Assembly (NCBI GenBank): GCA_014905825.1
Contig: JACGCN010000003.1
Location: 2,294,001 to 2,358,000 of the forward strand
Direction: 5' to 3'
Source of the DNA: Lyophyllum atratum
Taxonomy: Eukaryota; Basidiomycota; Agaricomycetes; Agaricales; Lyophyllaceae
DNA: 64,000 nucleotides
Shown here: in pieces, positions 1 to 11,778 of the stretch
How positions within the stretch are numbered: the first letter of the stretch is position 1
How the letters are laid out: the number at the start of each line of letters is the position of its first letter
Position numbers and translations under genes: made by a program
Notes under the pieces: generated by a model
Databases searched by the model: none
What the model saw: only the letters and a program-made list of their open reading frames with translations
What the model was told of the DNA's origin: nothing

Positions 1-820
1 AGCGACGAGCGTCACGAGGACTTGGTGGTGCGAATTTTTCCGACTTGCGAACTTACGATACAGATCTCGATTCAAGCTGGTTGGCTCTGGATGGAGATTA
101 TTAGAACAGCTCGCCGCCCTGCGCAATTCAAGCCATATCTCGACTCGACTCGCCCACCTTCGGTTGCTACCTACTAACCGGTGCCAATCACTTATAATCT
201 GCCCTGCTCGTCCGTTTTCGCGCCCAGATTACTAAAGGCTGTCAGTAGCGAGACTAGTTCTCCCGAGTCCCCGAGTTGCTCAAGAACTCGCTAGGGTAGC
301 CCAAAAGTGGTCCCAGAAGAATGAGGTCGTGGGAAATTGGTCACAAAGCACAATGACGCTCTGGGTTGATGGATTTTTCGAGGCTTGCCTTTCGCGACGC
401 TTCCATGATTTTCTAGCTTAACACTTTCTTTTTGCCGCCGTTGGTCGATCATGCACGTAGGTACGGTGTGCGAGGGAAGGTAACGCGAAGAGTAACTCGT
501 CAGCGATGATTGCGGCTCGTTACTCATGCCTGTGTGCAATACCGGTTGCGATACTGAGTTTGAACGGAGTTTGAATTCTCACGTGCTTTCGCCATGTGGC
601 CTGTGGCTGGGCGGTGCCCCGAGCCTGTTTGTTTTTTGAGCTACACTTTGGAACGCGTTTCCTCCTCCTCCTGAACCTGGCAACTCTACAGGCTCTTAAA
701 AGCGTAGCTCTATTAGTGTTCTTAGGTAGCCACAGAATGAATTCCAAAGTGTTTCCCAACTGCTTGCCGGATGATCGAGACTTGGCTCTATCCCACACAA
801 AATGACTTCAACGGCTGAGA
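1..820. other. No gene recognised
   Basis: No open frame here resembles a protein family and no splice-linked exons were found. The stretch lies upstream of the transposase-like gene and could hold its promoter or the left end of a mobile element, but I could not match a terminal inverted repeat by eye with the sequence downstream of 6207. Confidence 0.4.
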
Positions 821-970
821 CACATCGTACGTCCCTCTCCTGCTGTTCTTCGGCTCAAAGGAGTTTTTTTAGACTATTATTCGCTTCTTAAAATCCGAAG
901 AGCATCTCTCGCCACGAAACAGGGTCCCGTAAGTCTCCTCGCCCTATTCTCTGCCGGGACTGTTCACAGA

Positions 971-3900
971 ATGGACGGTGACTCCGGGGACGAATTTAGC
1001 ATGTTCGACGATGAATTTACCGCCGAGCAGCTCCAGCAGATGACTGAAATGGAGGAACACGATTATGGACTGAGGTATTTCCTTCCCCTCCGGCCAAAAA
1101 AGCACGCTCATTAATTCGACTTCTCTGATCTAAGGAACAAAACAATTGGCCTACCGGTGCCGGTCGAGGCTTCGGTAGCACCTAGCAGTATGCATTCGCC
1201 CCACCGAGTCAACAACCCCGTTCTACGCTCAAGTCAGTGGGTGTTTCCGTCTGCAGCCATGGCGACGCTTGACTCGAATACGGGCGAGGACCTTCCAACG
1301 ACCAAGCGTGGGCGTGGTCGGCCAAAGGGTTCGCAAAACCGAAAAACATTGGCGGCCTTGGATCGGTCAGTGGATTCTACCCCAGAAGACGAAGCTCCCA
1401 TCGCCAAGCGACCTGTCGGACGCCCTCCTGGGTCAGGACCTAAGCAACAAGCTGCGGCGAGGGGCCAGAAGGACGAAACGAAGAAACTTCGCCCAGTCGG
1501 CCGTCCAAGAAAGGTGCTCTCGGGTTTCGGTTCTTCGAAACATGGCAAGTCGTCAATCACCGGAATGGTACGTTTTTGCACATATATATCCTCAGCTGAA
1601 TCTAATGACATTTCTTCCAGCGTGTTCCTGGTCTACCACCCACAGGTCGCTTCAAGACATTGCAAGGACAGCCTCAGCATCAGCCTCAGCATCATGCTGT
1701 TGGCCCCTTGACCTCATCGACCTCTACCTCTCCCAACCGAGATGATGCCTTGCCCAACGTGCCCGGAGCACGCTCGATTTCTAGCACGACGGCGCCTGAT
1801 GGTACAAGCTCATCATTGCTTGTTGAGGAAGCATCGAATACCGTTGCCGAATGCCATGTAATTCCGGCCGATGACGCTTCGTATATGATCAACACTTTGG
1901 ACGAGGACAACGACGCTGTTGGCGATGAAGATTCCGGGCTCTTGGAGGATGGGATAGGTCAGGATGACGACAGTGACGAGGAGGTCGATGATGATGCTTT
2001 CGACAATAAAAAATCGACATCCTCACGACATGCTCGCACTCGGTGCCCCTTACCAACGTGGCTTCAGACTGCGTTCGACGCGCGCGTTGAAGAGTCTTCA
2101 AAGCGCGGGCCCGATGGGTTACCACCTCTTTATCATGATCAACGTACATTTTGGTTTCCACAACCTGCGACATTCTTTCAGCTTTGCAGCTTGGATATCT
2201 CTCCTGAAGCGATCTACCCATGTGACATGTTCTTGTGGGACCCCGAGTGCCTGCTCCCTGATGGCATTGCATGCCCGAACAAGAACTGTGGAACCCGTCT
2301 TTGGCGTCATGGCGTTATTCTGCGTCCGCGCCGTGTTGTCGATCTCGATAGAACATATTGGATAATCGGCTACCGCTATCGCTGCCCGAAGTGTGTCAGA
2401 CCAAATACTGTGACATTTAGAAGTTGGGATCCTCAGATCTTAGCTACTCTACAACGTCCTCTTGCTGCCCAGTTCCCTGCTCGTTTGAGCCATCGTAGCG
2501 GCATGTCAATCAATGCACTGAACTTCATGCGCTCCTGCTTTCAGCACGGTATGGGAGCGAAACAGTTCTCAAATTCATTACTCGTCCAACATCTGGAGAA
2601 GTATGATGCGTTGCAGCTTCAATACCTACAGACCATTGCTATCTTGGATCGTACTTCCAATGCTTTGCTGGGAGACCACAAATTCAAGTCTTTTCTTCCT
2701 TTTCATGACCGCTCGTCGGATGGTTTCCATGGTTTTGTTCCCAGCTCACAGTGGCTGCGAGATATGTATGACGCCGTCATAGAGGAGCATCAACAGGAGC
2801 TCAACCAGCATACTGCTATGCTGACCGGAGATGTGAATGCTATAGATCATAGCTTTAAGGTTCGTCGCATGTTGTTTAGACCCAGGTTGCTTATACTGAC
2901 AGAAGCCGCGTGCGGCGTGATCTAGATTCCCAAGCATATTGCGCATGTTGACGGTGTGCAGGTGTTTACTGCGCTTTTGACGGTCACAAACGAGAAGGGC
3001 GAAATTCGTGCCTGCAACCTTGTTGCCTCTAAATCCCACTCCCAGTTTGAGCTCGCGCTTCTACAGATGCGGGAATCTCTTGAACTTTATGGCCACGATC
3101 AACCACGCTTATTCTATACCGACAATATGGCCGACAAGGAATTTCTGGAGAAATGCTTCCCGTCCCTTAGACACGATGTGGTCCCCGTCGAAAAGCATGC
3201 TAAACTCGATCCCCTCACAATCCCACCCAATGTTCAAGTCACAGTCAAGAACTCTGTATTGGCAATCGATGATGCCATGCGCACCATCCTGGATCTTCTG
3301 CCTGATGATGACAGCTCGCCTTCTAATCCGATCGTCATCGGTCTGGATGCTGAGTGGAATGTCGAAACCTCGGAGCGTGGTTACGTGACTGGGCGTGGCC
3401 AGACAGCTATTCTTCAGGTTGCACATGGATCCAATATCTTTATCTTACAGGTATATAATTCACTTCAATAATTGTAGAGTTACTGACGGTTGCTCCCCTC
3501 TTATCCCAGATCGGCCCAATGCTTGCCGGGAAGCAACTGCCCCTGCAGTTAAAGCAGGTACTCGCCAACCCAATGATCATCAAAGTCGGGCGCTGCGTAA
3601 CAGGTGATCTTAAGTATCTTGAACAAGCTTGTCAATCGACCGCCAATTTTGTCGGCGGCGTTGATCTGGGAAAGTTTGCGAAGGATCGCTTAGTTACCAA
3701 AACGGCCAGAATTAGCTTAGCGGATCTATGCGCTGAGGTTCTCTGCATGCGGTTGGACAAGAACGTTTCGGAACGCATTAGCACAGCCTGGGAGGACGTC
3801 GAGTTGACTCCGGAGCAGATTCGTTATGCGGCATTAGACGCTTATGCCTCCCTCGCCATCTACAACACTCTGGTCGTCATTCCTGTTCCCACTCCGCTAT

Positions 3901-6207
3901 CTGATAATCCAGAGGTCGGCACCCCAATTATCCTTCGTAGTGGTGATCATACTCGGGTCCTTGCGCGTGGTGTTGTGTCTCCACATGCAAACAATGTCAG
4001 CTATTCCGGCATTGCGATCACCCCATCGCGCTGTGTCATCGAAGTCCACGATGTCCTTGTCCCTGGTGCGCTAATCACGCATGGCGGCCGCAACTCGACA
4101 AAGCGGTTTCTCAAGGAATTTGGCCAACCACCCTTCCACCTCGTCTGCCTGCGGAGCCATCTGCGCAATTCTGTCACACGATCGGGAGCCATGTCTGCAT
4201 CACACTCCTCGTACTCCTTACCTGAGACGCTGCCCAATGAGGAATTGCCATTGACGGATTCCGATGACCCACGACAAGGAAGTCCGATCGAAGAAGAGAG
4301 AAACATATCTTCACACGAGAGTGTGCGAGTCGGGGATTTGCTTCACGAGTCCTTATCCACCATCCCCTCTGAGCCAGCAGCTCGAGAACATCACATCATC
4401 GATCCCGCGAGCCGCGAGATGGGCGAAAGAATTCTACAAGAAACTGGAGCATCAACATGGGTGAATCACAGACGGAGTGGAGTGGTGAAGGATGCTTTTC
4501 ATATCTTCAACATGTTCTATATTTCAGCTGCCCATGGTTTGCTGCAGGAGTTTGCCATTGCCCTTCGCGATGCTATTTTTATCCCAGATCAGGATGACAA
4601 GGCTCGAGTAATTGCTTGGGGTCGAACACAAGATCCACCACAATCATGGTCTGAGATACTCTTCCAACGGCCTGACTGGCTTTGGCGTAGATGCAAGCGC
4701 ATCATTCCCCCACCGGAAGAGCTTTATCCTCTCGTATCTCGCGTCTTCCAGGGTTATGGGCCATTGAAAGATGCAAAAACTGGTCTCCCGCTCTTCAATT
4801 CAGCTGCATGGGCGGTAGCAAAGAATGTCTTGGAACTGATCCAGAAGGGCTTTGTGTCGGATCCTCCGGGAATTCCTTTATATTACCAACTCGGCATTGA
4901 TGGTAAAACAGGTTTGCCTCTTCACCGTTGCATTAGGGGAACAAATATGACGGAGGGTGGTGTGCACACACATCTTCGCTCACGCCTTCCAACATCTGGA
5001 GTTTCAATTCGACACATGCAAAGTTGTCTTTTGGACTTCATTCTACGTCACAATATGCTTGTATGTTCGCTTTCCAAATTCTCTGTGTTTTTTACACGAT
5101 CTAAACTCTCGCGAAACAGGTTGGAACTTTCAACAGTACCGGGCAGCGTTACATTGGTCATTACAGCATATGGCTTACTAACGAGCTTCAAGAAACACTT
5201 TGCCTTGTCCAACACATGCTCATCCGCCCACGGGTTATGACTGGATGGGTCAACGGAAACCTTTATGAGCCAACTCGTGAAGTTGCTGGTGTCCTTCCGA
5301 TTCCCGAAGATGTCCGTCGCAAGTCGGCGATGGGATCCTATATTCCTGGGTTGCACGCCAAGCAGCGCCACCACTTCCTCGCCTCTATGCAGGGAACTCG
5401 GAAACCTGTTTTGCCAATACACAACGACTCCGAGAAAGAGCTCTTTCGAAGGCTGATGACAGGAAACACCGGCTTCAGTGATCCGGTGTCTGGGCCGAGG
5501 TGGGACGTAGCTGTCGAAATCTGGAATAATGAAGCTGATAGAAACGAAAAAGTCGCGTAGAAAGTAAGTTCGTGTGATTGATATCGATATCTGTACTGAC
5601 TCAACTCCTTCTGTAGCTGACAGAGCAACTCAAAGTATACTATAATGGAGCATGGAAGAAGAATGCCAATACAAAACAAACGAAGGCAATGACAGCCCTC
5701 GTTCGACTGCCAATCAAGGAAGCAGTTCGTAATCCTCAAAGATCGCGCGATGCTCCGAAGGTCCCTGAGAGGACTCGTGAACTACACAGTGCCACGAAAG
5801 GACTACTCCAACTCGAGCTACCACCGCAGAGCACATCTGCTAACCGTGCACCAACACCCCACACCTCACCAACACCAGCTCCTGTACCTTCTTCCTCAGC
5901 TCTCATGCCAGCACCTGCAGTTCTCGCACTACCAGCCCCGCAGCCCCTGCCTTCCGAGAGCCAATTTCACTCCGCGGCACTTGAACTGGCACGCAAACGT
6001 GCTCGGGCTTCCATTCCAGATCTTCCAAACAAAAGGCAGCGGAAACGGAGAACCTGTCGTAAGTGTGGAGATCCCGAGTGTCCTGGGAATCAGAAGGTCA
6101 GTAATTGCAGAAATCCGTGTCAAGATTGTGGCCAGATGAACTGCCGGGGTCGCAACACGTCGAAGCGCTCGAAGAACTGTCAAATAGGATGGTCAGATAA
6201 TGACTGA
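971..6207 (+). CDS. Transposase-like protein with embedded 3'-5' exonuclease domain
   Basis: Seven exons (971-1074, 1135-1567, 1621-2859, 2926-3450, 3510-5060, 5120-5563, 5617-6207) give one frame of about 1,628 residues. In order: an acidic start; three AT-hooks (GRGRPKG, VGRPPG, VGRPRK; about 1310-1520); a zinc ribbon near 2265-2395 of the DUF6729 type; a DDE/RNase H-like half with Asp588 (IDHSFK) and Asp658 (YTDN); a whole WRN/RNase D-like DEDDy exonuclease (Asp733 and Glu735 in LDAEW, Asp800 in TGDLKYL, Tyr873 and Asp877 in YAALDAY); a helical part; Glu1249 in RGTNMTEGGVH as likely third DDE acid; then a Pro-rich tail with a Cys cluster (CRKCGDPECPG...). Codon 1431 (5558-5560) is TAG directly before the strong donor GTAAGT; a weak donor at 5552 would skip it. 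The likely role is DNA transposition in the nucleus. Domain calls are from motifs; transposase identity is inference from the acidic triad and architecture. Confidence 0.75.
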
Positions 6208-6595
6208 TGGTACACACATGTTCTATCTTGAAGTAGCCATTACAATCCATGTTAATGCTGGATCAGAAGAGGACCAGCGCGAGTAGTGTGAACGCGCAGT
6301 TAGATATTTCGCGCGAAGAAGGTTGAAAGTTTGGCGAGACCGTGTTTGGACCAACCTTTTCAGAACGCAACGCCAAATACACCTTCCTTTTGCGATTTTT
6401 TATTTTTATTTTTATTTATTTATTTATTTAAGTCCACAAGCACCGGTATCGAGCCATGATTACAGGTTCGAGATTGCGTCCTGCCAGTCATTCGTCGTCA
6501 TCGAAAGAAACCTAAAGAATCGGTCTATCCGACGTCATAGTATATAAGCTAGGACGATATCTCAGTCAGAGACATCGCAAATCTATCCTCCCAGT
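6208..6595. other. Intergenic, AT-rich tract and promoter
   Basis: A low-complexity run of T with interspersed A (about 6397-6431) follows the transposase gene. The rest leads into the TATA box of the first alcohol dehydrogenase gene. No gene seen. Confidence 0.5.
6541..6547 (+). promoter_or_regulatory. TATA box of first ADH gene
   Basis: TATATAA lies 55 bases before the ATG at 6596. The tandem paralogue has TATAAA at the same distance, which supports a real and duplicated core promoter. Confidence 0.5.
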
Positions 6596-8166
6596 ATGTC
6601 GATTCCCACCACCGCACGCGAATATATTCTCCCTAAGGTGGTAAATACTGACTCTGGATATCAGGACACTACTGACTGTTTCGGTAGATCGGCTCCTATG
6701 AAGACCTTACCATTCACACCAAGGAAGTCGAAAAACCTAAAGCAACCCATGTCTTAGTGAAAGTTCATGCTGTTTCTCTTCAGGTCTTACCATCAGCACT
6801 TCACAAAATCCCTAGAACTCACATCTTTCTAGTACCGAGATCTTATCATCGCTACTGGAGAGTATCCCACCACGTAAAGATCATCTCACCCGTGATGAAA
6901 TGCAGTGTTGATGTGGCGTCTCTACAGGGGCCCCGCGAACCTTGTACCATGCTCAGACATGGCTGGCGAAATTGTTGCTGTTGGTCCAGATGTCAAACAC
7001 TGGGGAGAGGGTGATCGAGTCTGCGCGAATTTCGCAACCGATCATATCCATGGTGACCCCACTCCTGAAATTATGAACACGGCCCTCGGTGGACAGATAC
7101 ATGGGGTCCTGACGGAATACAGAACATTCCCTGCTCATGTGCGTACGCTCGACGTCCCCCTCTACTTCTTCGTTTGTTGATTGTCCGGGTAGTGCCTGGT
7201 GTCCATTCCATCCCATCTTTCCTATATAGAGGCTTCGACTTTACCGTTAGTTCCGAGTTCTATGGGATCTGATACCATCTAAAGGTTCTCCAGATGCGCT
7301 GGATTGACCGCCTATAATGCTTTACACGGCCCTAGACCTGTCAAGGCAGGCGATTATGTTCTTGTCCTGGGAACCGGCGGCGTCTCTATGTATGTTGATT
7401 GTCTTCTCTGTTTGGAAATGCAAGGCATCTTACAAGGGTCTAGCTTCGGTCTGCAGCTTGCAGTTGCCGCTGGAGCGACCGTGATCGCTACCTCTTCCTC
7501 GGACGAGAAGCTCAAGGTGGCGACCAAACTCGGCGCCAAGCATATCATTAACTACAGCAGGATGCTCAATTGGGATACTGATGTTATGAGAATGGTAAGT
7601 CGATATGATCCGTCCTAGCCCACGATAACAACTGTTCCATAGACAAAGGACGCCGGTGTTGACCATGTCATCGAAGTGAGCATCGAATTCTTGCCAAGCT
7701 CTTCCATCCAGACTCACGCTGTTCGGCGGTAGGTCGGAGGACAAGGAACGCTGCCCAAATCCATGGGGTCGGCTCGGCTCGGCGGATACATCCATCTCAT
7801 CGGCTTTGTTGCTGGGGTACGACAAATGCGGTTTATTTCAGGGTGTGCTGAATGACAATCCTCGTATTCAGGGGAACAGTGATGCTGCGACCGTTGTGAC
7901 AAATGCGATCCAGAAGTCCGTCATACTTCGTGGTATTTTGATCGGTTCAGTGGCTCAGTATGTCATGTTTCTTCGTTTTCCTTGAGCGCGAAGCTAAGCG
8001 TATTCTAAGATTTGTTGACATGAACCGTTGCCTTGCGGCGAACCCTGAAGAGACCCGCCCCGTTATTAACAAGGTTTTCCCGTTCGAGGAAGCCAAGGAG
8101 GCTTACTCCTACCTCAGGTCCCAGGCCCATGTTGGGAAAGTTGTCATCAAAGTCTCGAAGGATTAA
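6596..8166 (+). CDS. Zinc-type alcohol dehydrogenase-like protein (copy 1)
   Basis: This is a medium-chain dehydrogenase/reductase that should reduce or oxidise a small carbonyl or alcohol with NAD(P). About nine exons join in frame: MSIPTTAREYILPK, then IGSYEDLTIHTKEVEKPK, YRDLIIATGEYPTT, GPANLVPCSDMAGEIVAVG, CLVSIPSHLSYIEASTLP, CAGLTAYNALHGP and the nucleotide-binding part KAGDYVLVLGTGGVSIFG. It ends ...GKVVIKVSKD. The PCSDMAGE segment and the GTGGVS fold motif are standard for the zinc-type ADH-like (quinone oxidoreductase-related) group. The four structural-zinc cysteines of classical ADH are not evident, so substrate and metal dependence are open. The ATG was chosen because it starts the conserved PTTAREY block also found in the next gene. 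It is tandem with a close paralogue at 8630. Confidence 0.85.
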
Positions 8167-8629
8167 ATTGTAGCCTAAGACACGGGGAAAGGGACGAGTA
8201 TTGTATTAGTATCGTATGGATTGCCATGTTGACTCTACAGTTCAACAGCATGTATCTAGAGGACGTGAGGCTTAGGTTGCGCCTTAGGTATTGTTCTGGC
8301 AATCTTGAACACCAAACTCCTCAACCAACCGCCTCGACGTTCAACATCAGGGGATCTCAAACCAGATATGCGCCGGGATCCATTTTATATATAGCATATC
8401 AGTAAGGTAAATGCAATGCTCATGACCAATGGAACTGTATTGATGACGCTTTCCTAGGTTGATAATGCATGGACTCTAAACTTGGAATGACAGACACGCT
8501 TTATTCTGTGGCAATCCTCTACCGATCGACATTCAATGACGCGTATTCTAGCCCGTTTATTTATCATTATGTCGTATAAATCGACTTTGTTCACTAGAAG
8601 CTTACCTGAGATCTCACACCTGCGATATC
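8167..8629. other. Intergenic spacer between ADH copies
   Basis: No coding signal. It contains the end of copy 1 transcription and the promoter of copy 2 with TATAAA at 8575-8580. Confidence 0.5.
8575..8580 (+). promoter_or_regulatory. TATA box of second ADH gene
   Basis: TATAAA is 55 bases upstream of the ATG at 8630, the same spacing as in the first copy. Confidence 0.5.
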
Positions 8630-10245
8630 ATGAACGTTCCAAACATTCCAACTACTGCACGCGAATACCATATCCCCAAGGTCCGTCGATTTTGGAACTA
8701 TTCAGCGAGACCCAACTTACACATCCTAAATACCCCAGCCTGGCTCAATTGATAGCCTTGAGCTGCGGACGAAGCAAGTCGACCAGCCAAAAGCCACTGA
8801 AGCGTTAGTAAAAGTCCATGCAGTATCCTTACAGGCGAGTAGTCCCAAGATATGCTCATGACCTGCTAGTCATGCATATTACAGTTTCGTGATCTGGAAA
8901 TGGCACATGGGACATATTCCCTGGGGTAGGGCTGCTCCACCGCCACGTAAAGGGACACGCTCATGCAGCACCTGACATCAGGTCTATCCCGGACGTTGTA
9001 CCATGCTCAGATATGGCGGGCGAAATCGTGGCTCTCGGCGAAGAGGTCAAACGATGGGAACCTGGTGATCGCGTCTGCTCCAATTTCAACCCTGATCATG
9101 TCGCTGGAGACATTACGCCGGAAATTCAACAGTCATCCATGGGTGGCCAGGCCCACGGCGTTCTTACTGAGTATAAGGCAGTCCCCGCGCATGTATGTCT
9201 CGTCCATTATCCTCGTCCGGACCTAGAGGCTGAATCACATTCCGGGCAGGGACTTGTGAAGTTCCCTGAACATCTTTCTTACGAAGAAGCGTCAACACTA
9301 CCGTGAGTCACGCCTGCGACGTAAATTCCTCGATCTCTAACCTTACCCCTTTATAGTTGCGCAGCTCTGACCGCCTACAATGCCCTACATGGGCCTAGAC
9401 CCGTAAAGGCGGGCGACTACGTTCTTGCCCTCGGTACAGGTGGGGTTTCGACGTATGTCACAATTCTCGCTTAGCTTCGGTATCCTCATTGGGTCGGCAG
9501 ATTCGGTTTGCAGTTTTCAGTTGCCTCGGGCGCGACGGTCATCGCTACGTCATCTTCCGATGATAAACTCATATTTGCCAGAACACTCGGTGCAACGCAC
9601 CTCATCAACTACAAAAAAACTCCTGAATGGCATAAGGAAGTCATGAAAGCGGTGATATATATTGTCTTCACACTAAGAAAGCGCAGCTAACAATCGAATC
9701 AATAGACGGGAGGTCGAGGGGTAGACCATGTTATTGAAGTGAATCCCGGGATCTTTCGCCTCTTTGAATCCTGATCCCTTACGATCATCGTCCAGGTTGG
9801 TGGTGTAGCAACTATGCCTAAGTCAATCCAGGCTGCGAGGTTGGGCGGTCAACTACACCTCATTGGCTACGTTTCACAGGTTTGGATATCAATAGGACGC
9901 TAGATAGTGGATCTGGCTTACGCATACCCAGGATAACATCGACCCTGCTGCTGTCTTGAACTCCATTTTTACGCCTATCATTCCAAGAGCTACTGGTATG
10001 CGTGGCATCTACATCGGCTCAGTTGAGTCGTAAGTTTTCGGCCTTGGCTTCAATGAAAAAACCATTGACGGCGCCGTAATCTTACTAGGTTTAATAACAT
10101 GAATCGCATGATATCGGCAAACCCAGACAAGACGCGTCCAGTAATCAACAAAGTTTTCCCCTTCGAACAAGCGAAGGATGCCTATGCTTACCTCAAATCA
10201 CAAAAGCATACTGGAAAAGTCGTCATCAAGGTCGCAAAAGACTAG
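8630..10245 (+). CDS. Zinc-type alcohol dehydrogenase-like protein (copy 2)
   Basis: Paralogue of the preceding gene with the same exon plan and motifs: MNVPNIPTTAREYHIPK, PGSIDSLELRTKQVDQ, FRDLEMAHGTYSLG, SIPDVVPCSDMAGEIVALG, PEHLSYEEASTLP, CAALTAYNALHGPRPVK, GDYVLALGTGGVSTFGLQF and the end GKVVIKVAKD. Intron positions match copy 1, so the pair arose by tandem duplication after the introns were in place. The intron after HAVSLQ appears to start with GC (GCGAGT at 8836) instead of GT. The two proteins differ most in the middle of the catalytic half (NFNPDHVAGDITPEIQQS against NFATDHIHGDPTPEIMNT), so substrate range may have shifted. Cofactor use NAD(P) is inferred from the family. Confidence 0.85.
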
Positions 10246-11667
10246 AATTTGGCGCTCTATACATCTTCAAAATCTTTAAGGCATTCATAGGTAACGTTTC
10301 GAATAGGAAATATGTCGCTTTACTCAGTACTTGCACCTCAAATAGATCTAATTCCTAAAATAAAATATAGAATCCAGGAGCTATTTTTAGCACAGAAAAC
10401 GCCATCTTCATACATTTACTCACTGACCCTCTTAATTGTACCATGAACTCTGGTTGACCTTCCTGGCGCGAAGACTTGTGCATTGAACTTTATACCTGGG
10501 CCTGGTGTGGCAGACCAGAGGCGTGATACGCATACAGACCCCTTCCTATATCCATATCGGGCATCAGCAACGGGGAGTGGGAAGCACTTATTTCAAGCAG
10601 AAGACGTACCACTTAGTCAGTCTGGATCTCCCTTGGTCGCCACTTGTTGCGAATCTAGACCGCATGGCTTTCCAGAGAAGCCACGATAGTAGGGTCAGAT
10701 TGGCAATGACAAGTGACGTCCGAACTCACACATCCGGTAGCTATTAACGAAATGCACCCGATGCCAATAAAGCCTTCGACATGAGGGGTTGAGCCGCATT
10801 TCCTTTACTGACAAGGATATCGCGTCAACGCGGTATTCGTGATCTTGCGGCTGCCTCGAGGTTTTCCGAGTGTTTGAGATAGTGGCTTAGGAGGCGAAGG
10901 TCTTTCGACTCTGTAGGTTGGGCCTTGAACCGGTATAATTCCGTGGTTTTCGATTCTCTTTGTGAAGCGCCAGCCAAACCCTGAGCGATATGTAGGTATT
11001 CAATTAACCAAATGTGAAGGCACATATGTCTTGGTCTCCATGCATCAAAGATTAATGCGGACGGCCGGAACCCCCGACATGTGGAAAGCGGATGCCTGGA
11101 ACGGGGAGTCTACGATCGCGCGACAATCGTTCATGAGAGCAAGGCAGCCTGTAATCTAAGTTCGTTCTCGTCTGGACATTGCGAGAGATGACAACATCTT
11201 TACGCAACCGGACCAGAGCTTCGAAGAGAGCCAACATTTGATCGTTCTGGTGGATTCTGTACCCCATGCTTCACCAGATATGGCTTGCTCCCCGAATGAG
11301 GGCGTCGAGACCGTATCGCGGGTCATTCGTGCGAGGACACTGGCGTACCCGGGACTGATATGATATCTCGCTGTCCGGTAGAGCCTATACCGGTATCTAT
11401 AGTTTTAAGAGTACCGTCCGTACGGATTTGAGTTCGTGAGACCTCAATAAATCATAAAATTAGGCGACCATGATATAAAGCAGCTCGAGGGCACAGTACT
11501 TGGCGCCGGCGGCACTTTGTCTAAGAAATATATGACATTAGATTGGCAGACGAACATACGATCTGGTCACAATGAAAGGTTTTATGTAGCGCCAAGATGT
11601 GGTTAGAGGAAAAGAGAGATTGTGGCTGTGACCTCGGGAATCGGGCTGGGAAGAAGGCCCGGAAGTG
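10246..11667. other. Gene-free stretch of about 1.4 kb
   Basis: Only short unrelated open frames are present on either strand and none resembles a family or shows matching splice sites. The last part is the upstream region of the PDI gene. Confidence 0.45.
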
Positions 11668-11676
11668 ACCACGTCA
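11668..11676 (-). promoter_or_regulatory. Candidate unfolded-protein response element
   Basis: The bases ACCACGTCA read TGACGTGGT on the other strand, the core bound by Hac1/XBP1-type bZIP factors. It lies about 103 bases before the ATG of the ER-resident PDI gene, and a second CCACG follows at 11691-11695. Motif match and target gene agree, but binding is inferred. Confidence 0.5.
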
Positions 11677-11778
11677 GTCATCCCATGATGCCACGTTATC
11701 CACATAAATACTTGCAGCAAGCAACCTCTCTCTCTATATTCTCTATCATATCGGACTCCTCGAATTGTTCGTAGAACC

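Noticed and set aside
1..6600. Terminal inverted repeats for the transposase-like gene
   Set aside because: Short shared words such as CTGCGC were seen but no pair long enough or at consistent ends; element borders are not claimed.
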